Of a DNA stretch of 64,000 bases, positions 12,408 through 24,432 are shown piece by piece (position 1 is the first letter of the stretch; every line of letters starts with the position of its first letter). The notes under the pieces were generated by a model. The model made no database searches. It saw only the letters and a list, made by a program, of their open reading frames with translations, and was not told where the DNA came from. The stretch is from Pseudomonas sp. Ga0074129. Lineage in GTDB: Bacteria > Pseudomonadota > Gammaproteobacteria > Pseudomonadales > Pseudomonadaceae. The stretch is from positions 1 through 64,000 of the forward strand of contig LNDO01000068.1 of the NCBI GenBank assembly GCA_001465025.1, read 5' to 3'. The translations under genes were made by a program, and so were the position numbers.

Positions 12408-13294
12408 TGAGCGTCCTGATCAATAAAGACACCAAAGTTATCTGCCAGGGCTTCACCGGCTCGCAAGGTACTTTCCACTCCGAACAAGCCATCGCTTACG
12501 GCACCAAGATGGTTGGCGGCGTGACTCCGGGCAAAGGTGGCACCACTCACCTGAATCTGCCGGTGTTCAACACTGTGCGTGAAGCAGTTGAGCAGACTGG
12601 CGCCACCGCCAGCGTGATCTACGTTCCGGCTCCGTTCTGCAAGGACTCGATCCTTGAAGCGGCCATGGGCGGCATCAAGCTGATTGTTTGCATCACCGAA
12701 GGCATCGCGACCATCGACATGCTCGAAGCCAAGGTTAAGTGCGACGAGCTGGGCGTAGTCCTGATCGGCCCTAACTGCCCAGGTGTTATCACTCCGGGCG
12801 AGTGCAAAATCGGCATCATGCCGGGCCACATTCATTTGCCAGGCAAAGTAGGCATCGTGTCGCGTTCCGGCACCTTGACCTATGAAGCCGTTAAGCAGAC
12901 CACTGACGCCGGTTTCGGTCAGTCCACCTGCGTCGGCATCGGCGGTGACCCGATCCCAGGCTCCAACTTCATCGACATCCTGAAGCTGTTCCAGGAAGAC
13001 CCGCAGACTGAAGCGATCGTGATGATCGGTGAAATCGGCGGCTCGGCTGAAGAAGAAGCGGCTGCCTACATCAAGGCACACGTGACCAAGCCGGTTGTGT
13101 CCTACATCGCTGGTGTGACTGCTCCTCCAGGCAAGCGCATGGGCCACGCAGGCGCAATCATTTCCGGCGGCAAAGGCACTGCAGACGAGAAATTCGCTGC
13201 TCTGCAAGACGCTGGCGTGAAAACCGTACGTTCCCTGGCAGACATCGGTAAGGCCCTGGCCGAGCTGACTGGCTGGGAAGCCAAGAACGCCTAA
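12407..13294 (+). CDS. sucD: Succinyl-CoA synthetase alpha subunit
   Basis: Alpha chain of succinate-CoA ligase, carrying CoA binding and the phosphohistidine. At 295 residues it is full length. The N-terminal CoA-binding segment ([19 protein letters not shown]) and the phosphorylated His in [15 protein letters not shown] are present. It is the last gene of the operon; a strong terminator follows at 13311-13338. Confidence 0.98.
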   Translation: MSVLINKDTKVICQGFTGSQGTFHSEQAIAYGTKMVGGVTPGKGGTTHLNLPVFNTVREAVEQTGATASVIYVPAPFCKDSILEAAMGGIKLIVCITEGIATIDMLEAKVKCDELGVVLIGPNCPGVITPGECKIGIMPGHIHLPGKVGIVSRSGTLTYEAVKQTTDAGFGQSTCVGIGGDPIPGSNFIDILKLFQEDPQTEAIVMIGEIGGSAEEEAAAYIKAHVTKPVVSYIAGVTAPPGKRMGHAGAIISGGKGTADEKFAALQDAGVKTVRSLADIGKALAELTGWEAKNA

Positions 13295-13310
13295 GCGTTT
13301 TTGAGCATGA

Positions 13311-13338
13311 AAAAGGCCACCTTCGGGTGGCCTTTTTT
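13311..13338 (+). terminator. Rho-independent terminator of the sdh-suc operon
   Basis: AAGGCCACC-TTCG-GGTGGCCTT hairpin with a stable UUCG tetraloop followed by a T run, 17 nt after the sucD stop. Confidence 0.92.
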
Positions 13339-13408
13339 GTATGCGTTATCGCGATCTACACGTTTCACAGTGAACCGATAGCGCTGCATACGGCAATCAA
13401 TTCAGCCT

Positions 13409-13446
13409 GGCATAAACCTCAGTCGATAAAGGCTGAGGTTTATGCC
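13409..13446. other. Long inverted repeat downstream of fabI
   Basis: GGCATAAACCTCAG (13409-13422) and its exact complement (13433-13446) form a perfect 14-bp stem with a 10-nt loop, 8 nt beyond the fabI stop. No T run is present, so it may act as a transcript 3' end stabiliser or a factor-assisted terminator. A competing 7-bp stem (TCAGCCT 13402-13408 with AGGCTGA 13430-13436) uses part of the same bases. Confidence 0.55.
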
Positions 13447-13453
13447 GATGAGC

Positions 13454-14248
13454 TTACTCTTCCATGGCACCCATTGCGGTGGTGTTGAAACCGCCGTCAA
13501 CGTACATGATTTCGCCACTCACGCCCGAAGCCAAGTCGGAGCAGAGGAACGCGCCGGCGTTACCGACTTCGTCGATGGTCACATTGCGACGCAGCGGGGT
13601 TTGTTTCTCGTTGGCAGCCAACATCTTGCGGAAACTTTTGATGCCGGAAGCGGCCAGGGTGCGGATCGGGCCTGCGGAGATGGCGTTAACCCGTGTGCCT
13701 TCTGGGCCAAGGCTACCGGCCAGGTAGCGCACACCTGCTTCCAGGCTGGCTTTGGCCATGCCCATGACGTTGTAGTTGGGCATGGTGCGCTCGGCACCCA
13801 GGTAGGAGAGGGTGAGCAGGCTGCCGTTACGGCCTTTCATCATTTCGCGACCAGCTTTGGCGAGGGCAACGAAGCTGTAGGCGCTGATGTCGTGAGCAAT
13901 GCGGAAACCTTCGCGGGTGGTGACATCGGTGAAATCGCCATCCAGCTGATCACCCGGGGCAAAGCCAACGGAGTGAACGATGCAATCTAGGCCGTCCCAC
14001 TTCTTGCTCAGGGCTTCAAACACCGCTGCAATTTCGTCGTCATTTGCCACATCGCACGGGAAGCACAGCTCCGCGTTGGAGCCCCAGTCAGCGGCAAAGC
14101 CTTCGACACGGCCTTTGAGCTTTTCGTTCTGGTAGGTAAACGCCAGTTCAGCGCCTTCACGGTGCATGGCCGCGGCTATACCGGAGGCGATGGACAGTTT
14201 GCTGGCAACGCCAACGATCAGTACGCGCTTGCCGCTTAGAAAACCCAT
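13454..14248 (-). CDS. fabI: Enoyl-ACP reductase (NADH)
   Basis: Catalyses the last reduction of each fatty-acid elongation cycle; target of triclosan-type inhibitors. The start is placed at [13 protein letters not shown], the conserved N-terminus, rather than 9 codons upstream. The protein is 264 residues. It has the short-chain dehydrogenase fold with the FabI-type Y-x6-K catalytic pair in YNVMGMAK, and [12 protein letters not shown] preceding it. It lies 30 nt after nppD on the same strand and may be cotranscribed with it. Confidence 0.97.
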   Translation of the reverse strand: MGFLSGKRVLIVGVASKLSIASGIAAAMHREGAELAFTYQNEKLKGRVEGFAADWGSNAELCFPCDVANDDEIAAVFEALSKKWDGLDCIVHSVGFAPGDQLDGDFTDVTTREGFRIAHDISAYSFVALAKAGREMMKGRNGSLLTLSYLGAERTMPNYNVMGMAKASLEAGVRYLAGSLGPEGTRVNAISAGPIRTLAASGIKSFRKMLAANEKQTPLRRNVTIDEVGNAGAFLCSDLASGVSGEIMYVDGGFNTTAMGAMEE

Positions 14249-14278
14249 GGATGTTGTTCCTCTTCCTGTCTTCAAGAA

Positions 14279-15886
<1,608 letters not shown>

Positions 15887-15887
15887 G

Positions 15888-16907
15888 TCATTTCCTCGGA
15901 TCGAAGGCATCGCGTGCCGCTTCGCCGATAAACACCAGCAGGCTTAGCATCAAGGCCAGTACCGCGAAGGCGCTGATCCCCAGCCAGGGTGCTTGCAGAT
16001 TGGATTTGCCCTGTGCAACCAACTCGCCCAACGATGGAGCACCCGGCGGCAAACCAAACCCCAGGAAGTCCAGAGCCGTGAGCGTACCAATCGCGCCGGT
16101 GAGGATGAACGGCATGAAGGTCATGGTCGAGATCATTGCGTTAGGCAAGATGTGCCGGAACATGATCGAGCCGTTTTGCATGCCCAGTGCACGTGCCGCG
16201 CGCACGTATTCCAGGTTGCGTCCACGAAGAAATTCGGCGCGCACAACATCCACCAAGCTCATCCAAGAGAACAGCAACATGATGCCCAGCAGCCACCAGA
16301 AGTTCGGCTGCACGAAGCTGGCGAGGATGATCAGCAGGTACAACACCGGCAGACCAGACCAGATTTCCAGAAAACGCTGGCCAACCAGATCAACCCAGCC
16401 GCCATAGAAGCCCTGCAACGCACCCGCGAAGACGCCAATGACGGAGCTGGCCAGCGTCAGAATCAAGGCAAACAACACTGATATGCGAAAGCCGTAGATC
16501 ACCCGCGCTAACACATCACGGCCTTGGTCATCCGTACCCAGCCAGTTTTCTGCAGAGGGCGGAGCCGGGGCGGGCACCTGCAAGTCGTAGTTGATGCTCG
16601 AATAGCTGTAGCGAATCGGCGGCCAGATCATCCAGCCGTCTTTTTCCTTGATCAGTTCTTGGATGTACGGACTTTTGTAGTTGGCCTGCAACGGGAACTC
16701 ACCGCCAAAGGTGGTTTCCGGGTAGCGCTTGAATACCGGGAAGTACAGTTCGTTGTCGTAGCCAACCACCAGCGGTTTGTCGTTGGCGATCAGTTCGGCA
16801 CCCAGGGTGACAAAGAACAGCACGAGGAAAATCCACAGTGACCACCAGCCGCGCTTGTGCGCTTTGAACAGCTGGAAGCGGCGTTGATTGATAGGCGACA
16901 GTTTCAT
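15888..16907 (-). CDS. nppC: ABC transporter permease (YejE/NppC type)
   Basis: Inner-membrane permease of the oligopeptide/microcin C type importer. The 339-residue protein begins with a cytoplasmic segment rich in basic residues, then one membrane span. A long periplasmic stretch follows, then the DppC-like binding-protein-dependent transport domain with the EAA-like loop (RAARALGMQNGSIMFRHILPN). It is adjacent to nppB (1-nt gap) and nppD (1-nt gap), a tightly packed operon. Confidence 0.88.
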   Translation of the reverse strand: MKLSPINQRRFQLFKAHKRGWWSLWIFLVLFFVTLGAELIANDKPLVVGYDNELYFPVFKRYPETTFGGEFPLQANYKSPYIQELIKEKDGWMIWPPIRYSYSSINYDLQVPAPAPPSAENWLGTDDQGRDVLARVIYGFRISVLFALILTLASSVIGVFAGALQGFYGGWVDLVGQRFLEIWSGLPVLYLLIILASFVQPNFWWLLGIMLLFSWMSLVDVVRAEFLRGRNLEYVRAARALGMQNGSIMFRHILPNAMISTMTFMPFILTGAIGTLTALDFLGFGLPPGAPSLGELVAQGKSNLQAPWLGISAFAVLALMLSLLVFIGEAARDAFDPRK

Positions 16908-16908
16908 C

Positions 16909-17982
16909 TCAACCCTCCCGGCTTTCGAAGTCGATACGCGGATCGACCAGGGTGTAGGTAATGTCGCCGATCAATTTCACCACTAGCCCCAACAACGTGA
17001 AGATAAACAAGGTGCCGAACACCACCGGGTAGTCGCGGTTGATGGCGGCCTCGAAACTCATCAAGCCCAAGCCATCAAGCGAGAAGATCACCTCGATCAA
17101 CAGCGAGCCGGTAAAGAAGATGCCGATAAAGGCTGCGGGAAAGCCGGCGATGATGATCAGCATGGCGTTGCGAAACACATGCCCATACAGCACACGGTTA
17201 TTGGTTAAACCCTTGGCCCTGGCGGTGATCACATACTGCTTGTTGATCTCATCGAGAAAGCTGTTCTTGGTCAGCAGCGTCAAGGTGGCGAAGTTGCCGA
17301 TCACCAATGCAGTCACCGGTAAGGCCAAATGCCAGAAATAGTCGAGTATTTTCCCGGTGAAGCTCAGTTCTTCGAAGTTGTTGGACGTCAGCCCGCGCAG
17401 GGGGAACCAATCCCAGTAGCTGCCACCGGCGAACAGCACGATAAGCAGAATGGCAAAGAGGAACGCGGGGATGGCATAGCCGACGATGATCAATGAACTG
17501 GTCCAAACGTCAAAGGCGCTGCCGTGGCGGGTGGCTTTGGCGATGCCCAGTGGAATGGACACCATGTACATGATCAGCGTGCTCCAGAGCCCGAGAGAGA
17601 TCGAAACGGGCATCTTCTCGATGATCAGGTCGATGACCTCGGCATCGCGAAAGAAGCTGGAGCCGAAATCCAGTTGCGCATAGCTCTTGAGCATCAGCCA
17701 GAAGCGTTCCGGGGCCGATTTGTCGAAGCCATACATGCGCTCGATTTCAGCTACCAGATCCGGGTCAAGCCCTTGCGCACCTCGGTAGTTTGAACCCGCT
17801 ACTGACACTTCGGCACCGCCGCCGGCGATCCGGCTGGTAGCGCCGTCAAAGCCTTCGAGTTTGGCAATCATCTGTTCAACCGGCCCACCGGGCGCCGCCT
17901 GAATAATGATGAAGTTGATCAGCAAAATGCCAAACAGCGTGGGAATGATCAGTAACAACCGTCGGAAGATATACGCCAGCAT
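16909..17982 (-). CDS. nppB: ABC transporter permease (YejB/NppB type)
   Basis: Partner permease of NppC. At 357 residues it has an N-terminal span ([20 protein letters not shown]) with the DppB-family start. An extended periplasmic region and five further membrane spans follow, with the coupling loop [23 protein letters not shown]. It lies 1 nt after nppA2, so the binding protein and permease are probably cotranslated. Confidence 0.88.
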   Translation of the reverse strand: MLAYIFRRLLLIIPTLFGILLINFIIIQAAPGGPVEQMIAKLEGFDGATSRIAGGGAEVSVAGSNYRGAQGLDPDLVAEIERMYGFDKSAPERFWLMLKSYAQLDFGSSFFRDAEVIDLIIEKMPVSISLGLWSTLIMYMVSIPLGIAKATRHGSAFDVWTSSLIIVGYAIPAFLFAILLIVLFAGGSYWDWFPLRGLTSNNFEELSFTGKILDYFWHLALPVTALVIGNFATLTLLTKNSFLDEINKQYVITARAKGLTNNRVLYGHVFRNAMLIIIAGFPAAFIGIFFTGSLLIEVIFSLDGLGLMSFEAAINRDYPVVFGTLFIFTLLGLVVKLIGDITYTLVDPRIDFESREG

Positions 17983-17983
17983 G

Positions 17984-19837
17984 CTATTGCTCCACGTCTA
18001 CAGCAGGCTGGATGGAGGCTGCGTCAGCAGCCGCTTCGGGTGATTTTTCGCGTGCCCACCAGGTGTGCAGGCCTATGTCGTATTTGGGGCTGATTTTAGG
18101 GTGCTCGAAGCGGTTCCAATAAGCCACGCGCCAGGTTTTGATGTGCCAGTTGGGCACCACGTAATGGCCCCACAGCAACACACGGTCAAGGGCGCGGGTG
18201 TGGGTGATCAAACTGTCGCGCGAGTCGGCATTGATCAGGCCTTCAACCAGGCTGTCCACGGCTGGGTCCTTCAAGCCAATGTAGTTACGGCTCCCGGGGT
18301 TATCAGCGCTGCTGGAATGCCAGTATTCGCGTTGCTCATTGCCCGGTGAGTTGGATTGACCGAAGCCACCGACCATCAGGTCAAAATCACGCGAGCGCAA
18401 GCGGTTGATGTACTGCGAAACATCGACGCGGCGAATGACCAGTTCAATGCCCAGATCCGCCAGGTTACGTTTGTAGGGCAGCAACACGCGCTCAAACTCA
18501 GTTTGCGCCAGCAAAAATTCAACCTTTACAGGCGCGCCGGTGCTGTCGAGCATTTGGTCGCCATCCACGCGCCAACCGGCCTCTTGCAGTAGCTGATAAG
18601 CACGGCGCTGCTGCTCGCGAATGATGCCGCTGCCATCGGTAACAGGCGGTTGATAGGCGTCGGTAAATACCTGCGGCGGGACTTGCTCGCGCAGCGGCTC
18701 AAGCAGCTTCAATTCGGCGGCTGAGGGTAAACCGCTGGCTGCCAGTTCCGAGTTGTCAAAGTAACTGCCCGTGCGGGTGTAGGCACCGTTGAATAACTGG
18801 CGATTGGCCCATTCGTAGTCAAACAGCAGACCAAAGGCTTCACGTACACGGCGGTCGCTGAAAATAGGGCGGCGCGTGTTGAAGATAAAACCCTGCATGC
18901 CGGTGGGGTTGTGATTGACGATCTCTTCTTTGATCAACTGGCCATTGGCGACGGCTTCGGTGTTGTAAGCCGTGGCCCAGCTTTTCGCACTCATTTCCAT
19001 CCAGTAGTCGAACTGACCAGCCTTGAGTGCTTCAAGCGCCACCGTATTGTCGCGGTAGTAGTCGATTTGTAGGGTGTCGAAATTGTAGAAACCGCGGTTG
19101 ACCGGTAAGTCCTTGCCCCACCAATCGGTGACACGCTCGTAGCGAATCGAGCGACCAGCCTGCACATCAGCAACTTTGTAAGGCCCGCTACCCAGTGGCA
19201 CCTCTAGATTGCCTTTGCTGAAGTCCCGCTCGGCCCACCAATGCTTCGGCAGCACCGGCAGTTGGCCGACAATCAGTGGCAGTTCGCGGTTGCCGGCCTG
19301 TTTGAAGACGAAGCGCACACGCAGCGGGTCTTCAATCTCAACCCGCTCGACATCGGCGTAGTAGCCCCGATACATCGGCGCGCCTTTGCTCATTAGGGTG
19401 TCAAAGGTGAACTTGACGTCTTCAGCGGTGACCGGTTGGCCGTCATGGAAGCGCGCCTCGGGTCGCAAGTAAAAACGCACCCAGGCGTTGTCGGGTGCTT
19501 TCTCGATTTTTGCCGCGAGCAGGCCGTAAACCGTAAAGGGTTCGTCCAGGCTTTGTCGGGTCAAGGTGTCGTAGATCATGCTGATGTCATCAGCCGGTAC
19601 ACCCTTATTGATAAAGGGGTTCAGGCTGTCAAAGCTACCAAAGCCGGCTTGGCGTAATGTGCCGCCTTTCGGAGCGTCGGGGTTTACGTACTCGAAATGC
19701 TTGAAATTTGCCGGATACCTAGGCGCTTCGCCATACAAGGTTTGAGCATGTTGCGGGGCTGCCAAGGCCAAGCTGGCAACGCTCAGCAGGGCAATGCTGC
19801 TGACGTGGGTAAACAGGGCGCGCAATGCATGGGTCAT
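17984..19837 (-). CDS. nppA2: Extracellular solute-binding protein (YejA/NppA type), second copy
   Basis: Periplasmic binding protein of the npp-like importer (SBP family 5). The 617-residue precursor has a signal peptide ending near LALAAPQHA. The family's opening motif [17 protein letters not shown]-like segment (here [19 protein letters not shown]) follows, with typical blocks [21 protein letters not shown] and [15 protein letters not shown]. It is clearly paralogous to the upstream gene, and the two overlap by 4 nt (ATGA). Confidence 0.87.
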   Translation of the reverse strand: MTHALRALFTHVSSIALLSVASLALAAPQHAQTLYGEAPRYPANFKHFEYVNPDAPKGGTLRQAGFGSFDSLNPFINKGVPADDISMIYDTLTRQSLDEPFTVYGLLAAKIEKAPDNAWVRFYLRPEARFHDGQPVTAEDVKFTFDTLMSKGAPMYRGYYADVERVEIEDPLRVRFVFKQAGNRELPLIVGQLPVLPKHWWAERDFSKGNLEVPLGSGPYKVADVQAGRSIRYERVTDWWGKDLPVNRGFYNFDTLQIDYYRDNTVALEALKAGQFDYWMEMSAKSWATAYNTEAVANGQLIKEEIVNHNPTGMQGFIFNTRRPIFSDRRVREAFGLLFDYEWANRQLFNGAYTRTGSYFDNSELAASGLPSAAELKLLEPLREQVPPQVFTDAYQPPVTDGSGIIREQQRRAYQLLQEAGWRVDGDQMLDSTGAPVKVEFLLAQTEFERVLLPYKRNLADLGIELVIRRVDVSQYINRLRSRDFDLMVGGFGQSNSPGNEQREYWHSSSADNPGSRNYIGLKDPAVDSLVEGLINADSRDSLITHTRALDRVLLWGHYVVPNWHIKTWRVAYWNRFEHPKISPKYDIGLHTWWAREKSPEAAADAASIQPAVDVEQ

Positions 19838-21666
19838 TCAGCGTTCTCCATGGATTTCAGCCACCAGGTACGCAAGCCCAAGGTGTAGGGCGGCGTGGTG
19901 ACGAAGGCAAATCGGTTGCGGTAAGCCAGACGGTGGTAGTCGATGTACCAATTTGGAATGCTGTAGTGCTGCCACAGCAGGACGCGATCAAGGGCTCTGG
20001 CGGCGGCGATCTGTTGATCGCGGGTTTGCGAAGAGAGCAGCTTCTCGATCATGGCATCGACCACCGGGTGGGTAACGCCTGCGTAATTGCGCCCGCCTTT
20101 GATCTTGGCTTGAGAGGAATGGAAGTACAGCGATTGTTCCAATCCAGGGCTCAGGGTTTGCGGCAGCGTGTGCAGGATCATGTCGAAGTCGTATTGATCG
20201 AGGCGTTGTTTGTACTGGGCGCGGTCGACGGTGCGCAAACGGGCTTGAATGCCGATGCTGGCCAGGTTCTCGGTAAATGACTGAAGAATGCGCTCCAGGT
20301 TCGGGTTGACCAGCAAAATTTCAAAAGTCAGCGGCTGCCCTTTGTTATTCAGCAAGCGCTGGCCGTTAGGCGTCCATCCGGCTTCAGCAAGCAACCCAAG
20401 TGCGCGGCGCAAGGTTTCTCTGGGAATCCCACGGCCGTCTGTTTGCGGCGCCTTGAACGGCTCGTTAAACAGGCGTGACTGTAATTGCTTGCGGTAGGGG
20501 GACAACAGCAACCACTCAGCACCTTCTGGCTTACCGCTGGCAGCAAACTCGCTGTTGGGGTAGTAACTCTGGGCGCGGGTATAGGAACTGTTAAACAGCG
20601 CGCGGTTGGCCCACTCAAAATCGAACATCAGCCCTAGTGCTTCACGTACCTTGCGTTCAGCAAATACAGGCCGCCGCGTATTCATAAACAACGCTTGGGT
20701 CTGGGTGGGGATCTGGTGGGCGATCTCGGCGCGAATGACCTGGCCACGGTTAATGGCTGGAAAGCGATAGTTGTTAGCCCAGTTCTTGGCTTGCTGTTCG
20801 ATGTAAATATCAAACTCGCCAGACTTGAAGGCCTCAAATGCGACGTGGCTGTCGCGGTAAAACTCGACCTCCACGCGATCAAAGTTGTATTTCCCCCGGT
20901 TGGCCGGCAGCTTGGCGCCCCACCAGTCTTTGACCCGCTCAAAGTGCAAGCTGCGTCCGGGCATCACTTGGGTAATGCGGTAGGGGCCGCTGCCTAATGG
21001 AGGTTCAAAAGTGGTGGCTTTGAAGTCGCGGTCTTTCCAGTAATGCTGTGGCAGCACGGGTAATTCGCCGAGCCGTAAAATCAGCAAGGAATTGCCCGCA
21101 CGTTTCAGCACAAAGCGGATGCTATGTCGATTTAGGATGTCGACTCGCTGCACTTCCTGCAGGTTGGTGCGGTACTGCGGATGGCCTTCTTTGAGCAGTA
21201 AGCGATAAGAAAAGGCTACGTCATAGGCGGTGATGGGTTTTCCATCATGGAAGCGCGCTTCAGGCCGCAGGTTATAAACCACCCAACTGCGGTCATCACT
21301 GTATTCAACCGATTCGACGATCAAACCATAGCTCGACGATGGTTCATCGCCTGAGGGGTCATAAGCACCTGTGCCGATCATCAGCGGCGCATTGAGTTCA
21401 TTGACCCCGTATTGCAAAAAGTTCGGGGTATTGATCGGGCTTGTGCCTTTCAGGGTATAGGGGTTGAGCGTGTCAAATGTGCCTGAGGCCATCATCCTCA
21501 AAGTGCCGCCCTTGGGGGCCTCAGGGTTAACCCAAGCGAAATGGGTAAAGCTGGCTGGGTATTTCAACTCGCCAAACTGGGCATAACCATGGCTTTTGTA
21601 GAGCGTTGCCCAGGCACAAGAACTGAAAGCCAGGCAGAGGAATAACGAGAGGAGGGGACGTATCAA
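19834..21666 (-). CDS. nppA1: Extracellular solute-binding protein (YejA/NppA type), first copy
   Basis: Periplasmic binding protein paralogous to nppA2 (shared [32 protein letters not shown] and MNTRRPVFAERKVREALG). The start is uncertain. I chose TTG at 21666 because it gives a compact signal peptide (MIRPLLSLFLCLAFSSCAWA) with cleavage after AWA. A GTG at 21711 would add 15 polar residues and has no Shine-Dalgarno. It is the first gene of the operon. Two binding proteins for one transporter suggest differing ligand ranges, as proposed for the P. aeruginosa system. Confidence 0.83.
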   Translation of the reverse strand: MIRPLLSLFLCLAFSSCAWATLYKSHGYAQFGELKYPASFTHFAWVNPEAPKGGTLRMMASGTFDTLNPYTLKGTSPINTPNFLQYGVNELNAPLMIGTGAYDPSGDEPSSSYGLIVESVEYSDDRSWVVYNLRPEARFHDGKPITAYDVAFSYRLLLKEGHPQYRTNLQEVQRVDILNRHSIRFVLKRAGNSLLILRLGELPVLPQHYWKDRDFKATTFEPPLGSGPYRITQVMPGRSLHFERVKDWWGAKLPANRGKYNFDRVEVEFYRDSHVAFEAFKSGEFDIYIEQQAKNWANNYRFPAINRGQVIRAEIAHQIPTQTQALFMNTRRPVFAERKVREALGLMFDFEWANRALFNSSYTRAQSYYPNSEFAASGKPEGAEWLLLSPYRKQLQSRLFNEPFKAPQTDGRGIPRETLRRALGLLAEAGWTPNGQRLLNNKGQPLTFEILLVNPNLERILQSFTENLASIGIQARLRTVDRAQYKQRLDQYDFDMILHTLPQTLSPGLEQSLYFHSSQAKIKGGRNYAGVTHPVVDAMIEKLLSSQTRDQQIAAARALDRVLLWQHYSIPNWYIDYHRLAYRNRFAFVTTPPYTLGLRTWWLKSMENAE

Positions 21667-21872
21667 GTGAATATCCGATCCGTGGCGTCTTAAGGGCTGC
21701 TGGTCAGGCACATTAACAGCTTGTATCGGCTGGAAAAAGAGTCGAATTTGTGACGCGCACGGGGCGCGTCAGTTAGGTCGGTCTAGCCGATTGAGGGGGC
21801 GGGGTCTGCTCATGGCAACCTTGAACCATTCAGCACGCACGGCGCGGCATTGGCGGTGGCTGGGGTTGCTAA

Positions 21873-23441
21873 TTAGCGCGGGGCATACAGCGTCAGGGTT
21901 TGGCCTGGTTTAAGGTTTTTGCCGGCGCGGGGGTTCCAGCTTTGCAGGGTTTTCATCGGGACTTTCAAACGTTTGGCAATCAGATAGAGCGAATCACCGC
22001 GCTGCACTTTGTAGTAAGCCGCCGGTTTTTGTGGCGCGCCGCCGCTGCCGCCCGTCGTCGCTTGGCCTGCGCGTAATGTCAGCACCTGGCCTACACGCAG
22101 GCTATTGCCTGAGAGTTTGTTCCAGCGCTGCACATCCTTGACGGCAACCTTGTGGTCTTTGGCAATTTGCCACAGGTTGTCACCGTTTTTAACGCGGTAG
22201 GTTCGGCTGGGTTCAGATTCGGCAAAAGCGCGCTGGAACACGGGCGCTGACTGGGGTAAGCCGGCTTCTGCCGGAATATTAAGCACCTGACCAATGCGCA
22301 GGTTGTTGCCCGAAAGCTTGTTGATGTCTTTCAGCGTGTTGACTGTCAGTTGGTGGCGATTGGCGATGCTGTGCAGGCTGTCGCCGGAGCGCACGCGGTA
22401 TTGCTGCCAATCAATCTGTTTCTGCGGTTTCATTAACGCCAGATTAGCGGTGAGCAGATCGGCTTTGTCCGTGGGCACTAGCAGATGCTGTGGGCCATCG
22501 AGCGTCATGCGTTGTTTGAACGCCGGGTTGAGCAGATAAAGTTCGTCTTCATCAAGATCGGCCATGGCTGCAACCCGAGCCAAATCCATGCGCTGTTTGA
22601 ATTCGACCTTTTCGAAATAGGGCTCATTGGCTATCGGCGCCAAGCTGACGCCGTAGGCCTCGGGTGCCATGACAACCTGTGACAGTGCCAATAATTTCGG
22701 CACGTAGTTTTGTGTCTCAGCAGGCAGTGATAGGTTCCAGTAGTCAGTCGGCAGCCCTAACTTCTCATTACGTTCAATGGCGCGACTTACGCGGCCTTCC
22801 CCTGCGTTATAGGCAGCCAGTGCTAGCAGCCAGTCACCGTTGAACATTTCCTTGAGGCGCGTCAGGTAACTGATGGCCGCATCGGTTGAGGCCATCACGT
22901 CGCGACGACCGTCATACCAATTGGTCTGGCGCAGGTTGAAGTTACGCCCGGTTGAGGGAATGAACTGCCAGAGGCCAACAGCGTGGGCGGGCGAGTAAGC
23001 CAGGGGGTCGTATGAACTTTCAATCATAGGCAGCAGCGCCAACTCCATGGGCATGTTGTGCTTCTCAAGCCGCTCAACAATGAAATGGATGTAGGGGCTG
23101 CTGCGCTCGCCAGCCTTTTCAATAAAGGACGGGTTGCTGACAAACCACAACCGTTGCCGCTCAACGCGCGGGTTAAGGGTAATGGTGTCTTGCAGTTGGT
23201 AGCCTTCGCGCACGCGTTCCCAAATGTCTTTGGGTTCTTCAGGGGCTGGCGGCGTATTGATGCTGAGCCATTCTGGCTCCTGAGCAAGACCGACTGCTCG
23301 ATCAGTGTCTCGACCGCTATCTGGGCGGTATTGGCTGTTGCTCTGACAGCCAGCCAGGGCTACACACATGATCACCACAAGCGCTTTTGCGTGTTGTGCC
23401 AATCCCTTTAAATGCAAGGTATTGCGTGGTGATAAAGGCAT
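21873..23441 (-). CDS. mltD: Membrane-bound lytic murein transglycosylase D
   Basis: Outer-membrane lipoprotein cleaving peptidoglycan glycan strands. The 522-residue precursor has a lipobox ALAGC (Cys about residue 32). An SLT domain carries the catalytic Glu in MIESSYDPLAYSPAHAVGLW and the motif AYNAGEGRVSRAI. Three C-terminal LysM repeats (YRVRSGDSLHSIA, YRVKNGDNLWQIA, YKVQRGDSLYLIA) bind peptidoglycan. Three LysM copies is within the usual range. It is transcribed in the same direction as npp but separated from it by about 200 nt. Confidence 0.95.
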   Translation of the reverse strand: MPLSPRNTLHLKGLAQHAKALVVIMCVALAGCQSNSQYRPDSGRDTDRAVGLAQEPEWLSINTPPAPEEPKDIWERVREGYQLQDTITLNPRVERQRLWFVSNPSFIEKAGERSSPYIHFIVERLEKHNMPMELALLPMIESSYDPLAYSPAHAVGLWQFIPSTGRNFNLRQTNWYDGRRDVMASTDAAISYLTRLKEMFNGDWLLALAAYNAGEGRVSRAIERNEKLGLPTDYWNLSLPAETQNYVPKLLALSQVVMAPEAYGVSLAPIANEPYFEKVEFKQRMDLARVAAMADLDEDELYLLNPAFKQRMTLDGPQHLLVPTDKADLLTANLALMKPQKQIDWQQYRVRSGDSLHSIANRHQLTVNTLKDINKLSGNNLRIGQVLNIPAEAGLPQSAPVFQRAFAESEPSRTYRVKNGDNLWQIAKDHKVAVKDVQRWNKLSGNSLRVGQVLTLRAGQATTGGSGGAPQKPAAYYKVQRGDSLYLIAKRLKVPMKTLQSWNPRAGKNLKPGQTLTLYAPR

Positions 23442-23539
23442 TGGCGGCGGTGTACTTCCCGGCGGTAAGGTCGGCAGATTCTAGGAACCACCTCAGTGCT
23501 GGTCAAGTTTTAACCAGTCTTTTGTGGCGCTGTCGTCAT

Positions 23540-24313
23540 TTAGAACGTGTCTTTCCAGGCACGCAAGGCGGCAAAAACTCGCACGCTGTTTTGATCCCCA
23601 TGGCCTTCACGCTCAGCAATACGGTCGCGTACAGCCGGCTGTGTGCTGCGCAGAAATGGATTGGTTGCACGCTCAAGGCCGATGGATGAAGGAAGGCTGA
23701 TCTGGGCGTTTTCCCGCCATTGCGTGACCTGCTGCAAGCGTTGGCTGATCGCTGCATTTTCCGGCTCCACAGCGCTGGCAAAGCGCAGGTTGCTCAGGGT
23801 GTATTCGTGGGTGCAATACACCTGTGTTTGCTCAGGCAAGGCCGCCAGGCGACTTAATGATGTGTGCATCTGTTCAGCAGTGCCTTCAAACAATCGCCCG
23901 CAGCCGCCGGCAAACAGCGTGTCGCCACAGAACAGCCAATGCTGATCCGCTTGCAGGTAGGCAAGGTGGCCAAGCGTATGGCCGGGCACCGCCATAACAC
24001 TAAAGGACAGGCCCAACACATCGACGTGATCGCCATCGTTCAAACCAAGGTCACGGCCGGGAATGGACTCATTGGCAGGCCCAAGCACCCGTGCGCCTGT
24101 GGCCGCTTTTAAACGTTCGATTCCGCCGACATGGTCGAAGTGATGATGGGTAATCAGAATGTCGGTCAATTGCCATTCTGAGTTACTGGCCAGCCAGGCC
24201 TCGACGGGTGCGGCATCGCCTGGGTCAACCACGGCGCAGCGGCGCTGTTTAGTGTCTTGCAGCAGCCAGATGTAGTTGTCAGTGAAGGCGGGCAGGGCGT
24301 CGATTTTTATCAT
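23540..24313 (-). CDS. gloB: Hydroxyacylglutathione hydrolase (glyoxalase II)
   Basis: Hydrolyses S-D-lactoylglutathione in methylglyoxal detoxification. The 257-residue protein starts at [16 protein letters not shown], the family's standard N-terminus. The metallo-beta-lactamase motif [10 protein letters not shown] binds two metals, with further ligands in GHTLGHL, CGDTLF and THEYTLSN. It is divergent from the methyltransferase gene at 24433, so both promoters lie in the 119-bp gap. Confidence 0.96.
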   Translation of the reverse strand: MIKIDALPAFTDNYIWLLQDTKQRRCAVVDPGDAAPVEAWLASNSEWQLTDILITHHHFDHVGGIERLKAATGARVLGPANESIPGRDLGLNDGDHVDVLGLSFSVMAVPGHTLGHLAYLQADQHWLFCGDTLFAGGCGRLFEGTAEQMHTSLSRLAALPEQTQVYCTHEYTLSNLRFASAVEPENAAISQRLQQVTQWRENAQISLPSSIGLERATNPFLRSTQPAVRDRIAEREGHGDQNSVRVFAALRAWKDTF

Positions 24314-24432
24314 CAGTGGGTCGCTAAGCTCGATACAAAGGTGCATCTTAGGACGCATCGTCGGTGCTGGCTATGAACCAGCTGCCACTTCGCTGTCATG
24401 CGTCTAACTGCCACTGACCGAAAGGAGCGCTT

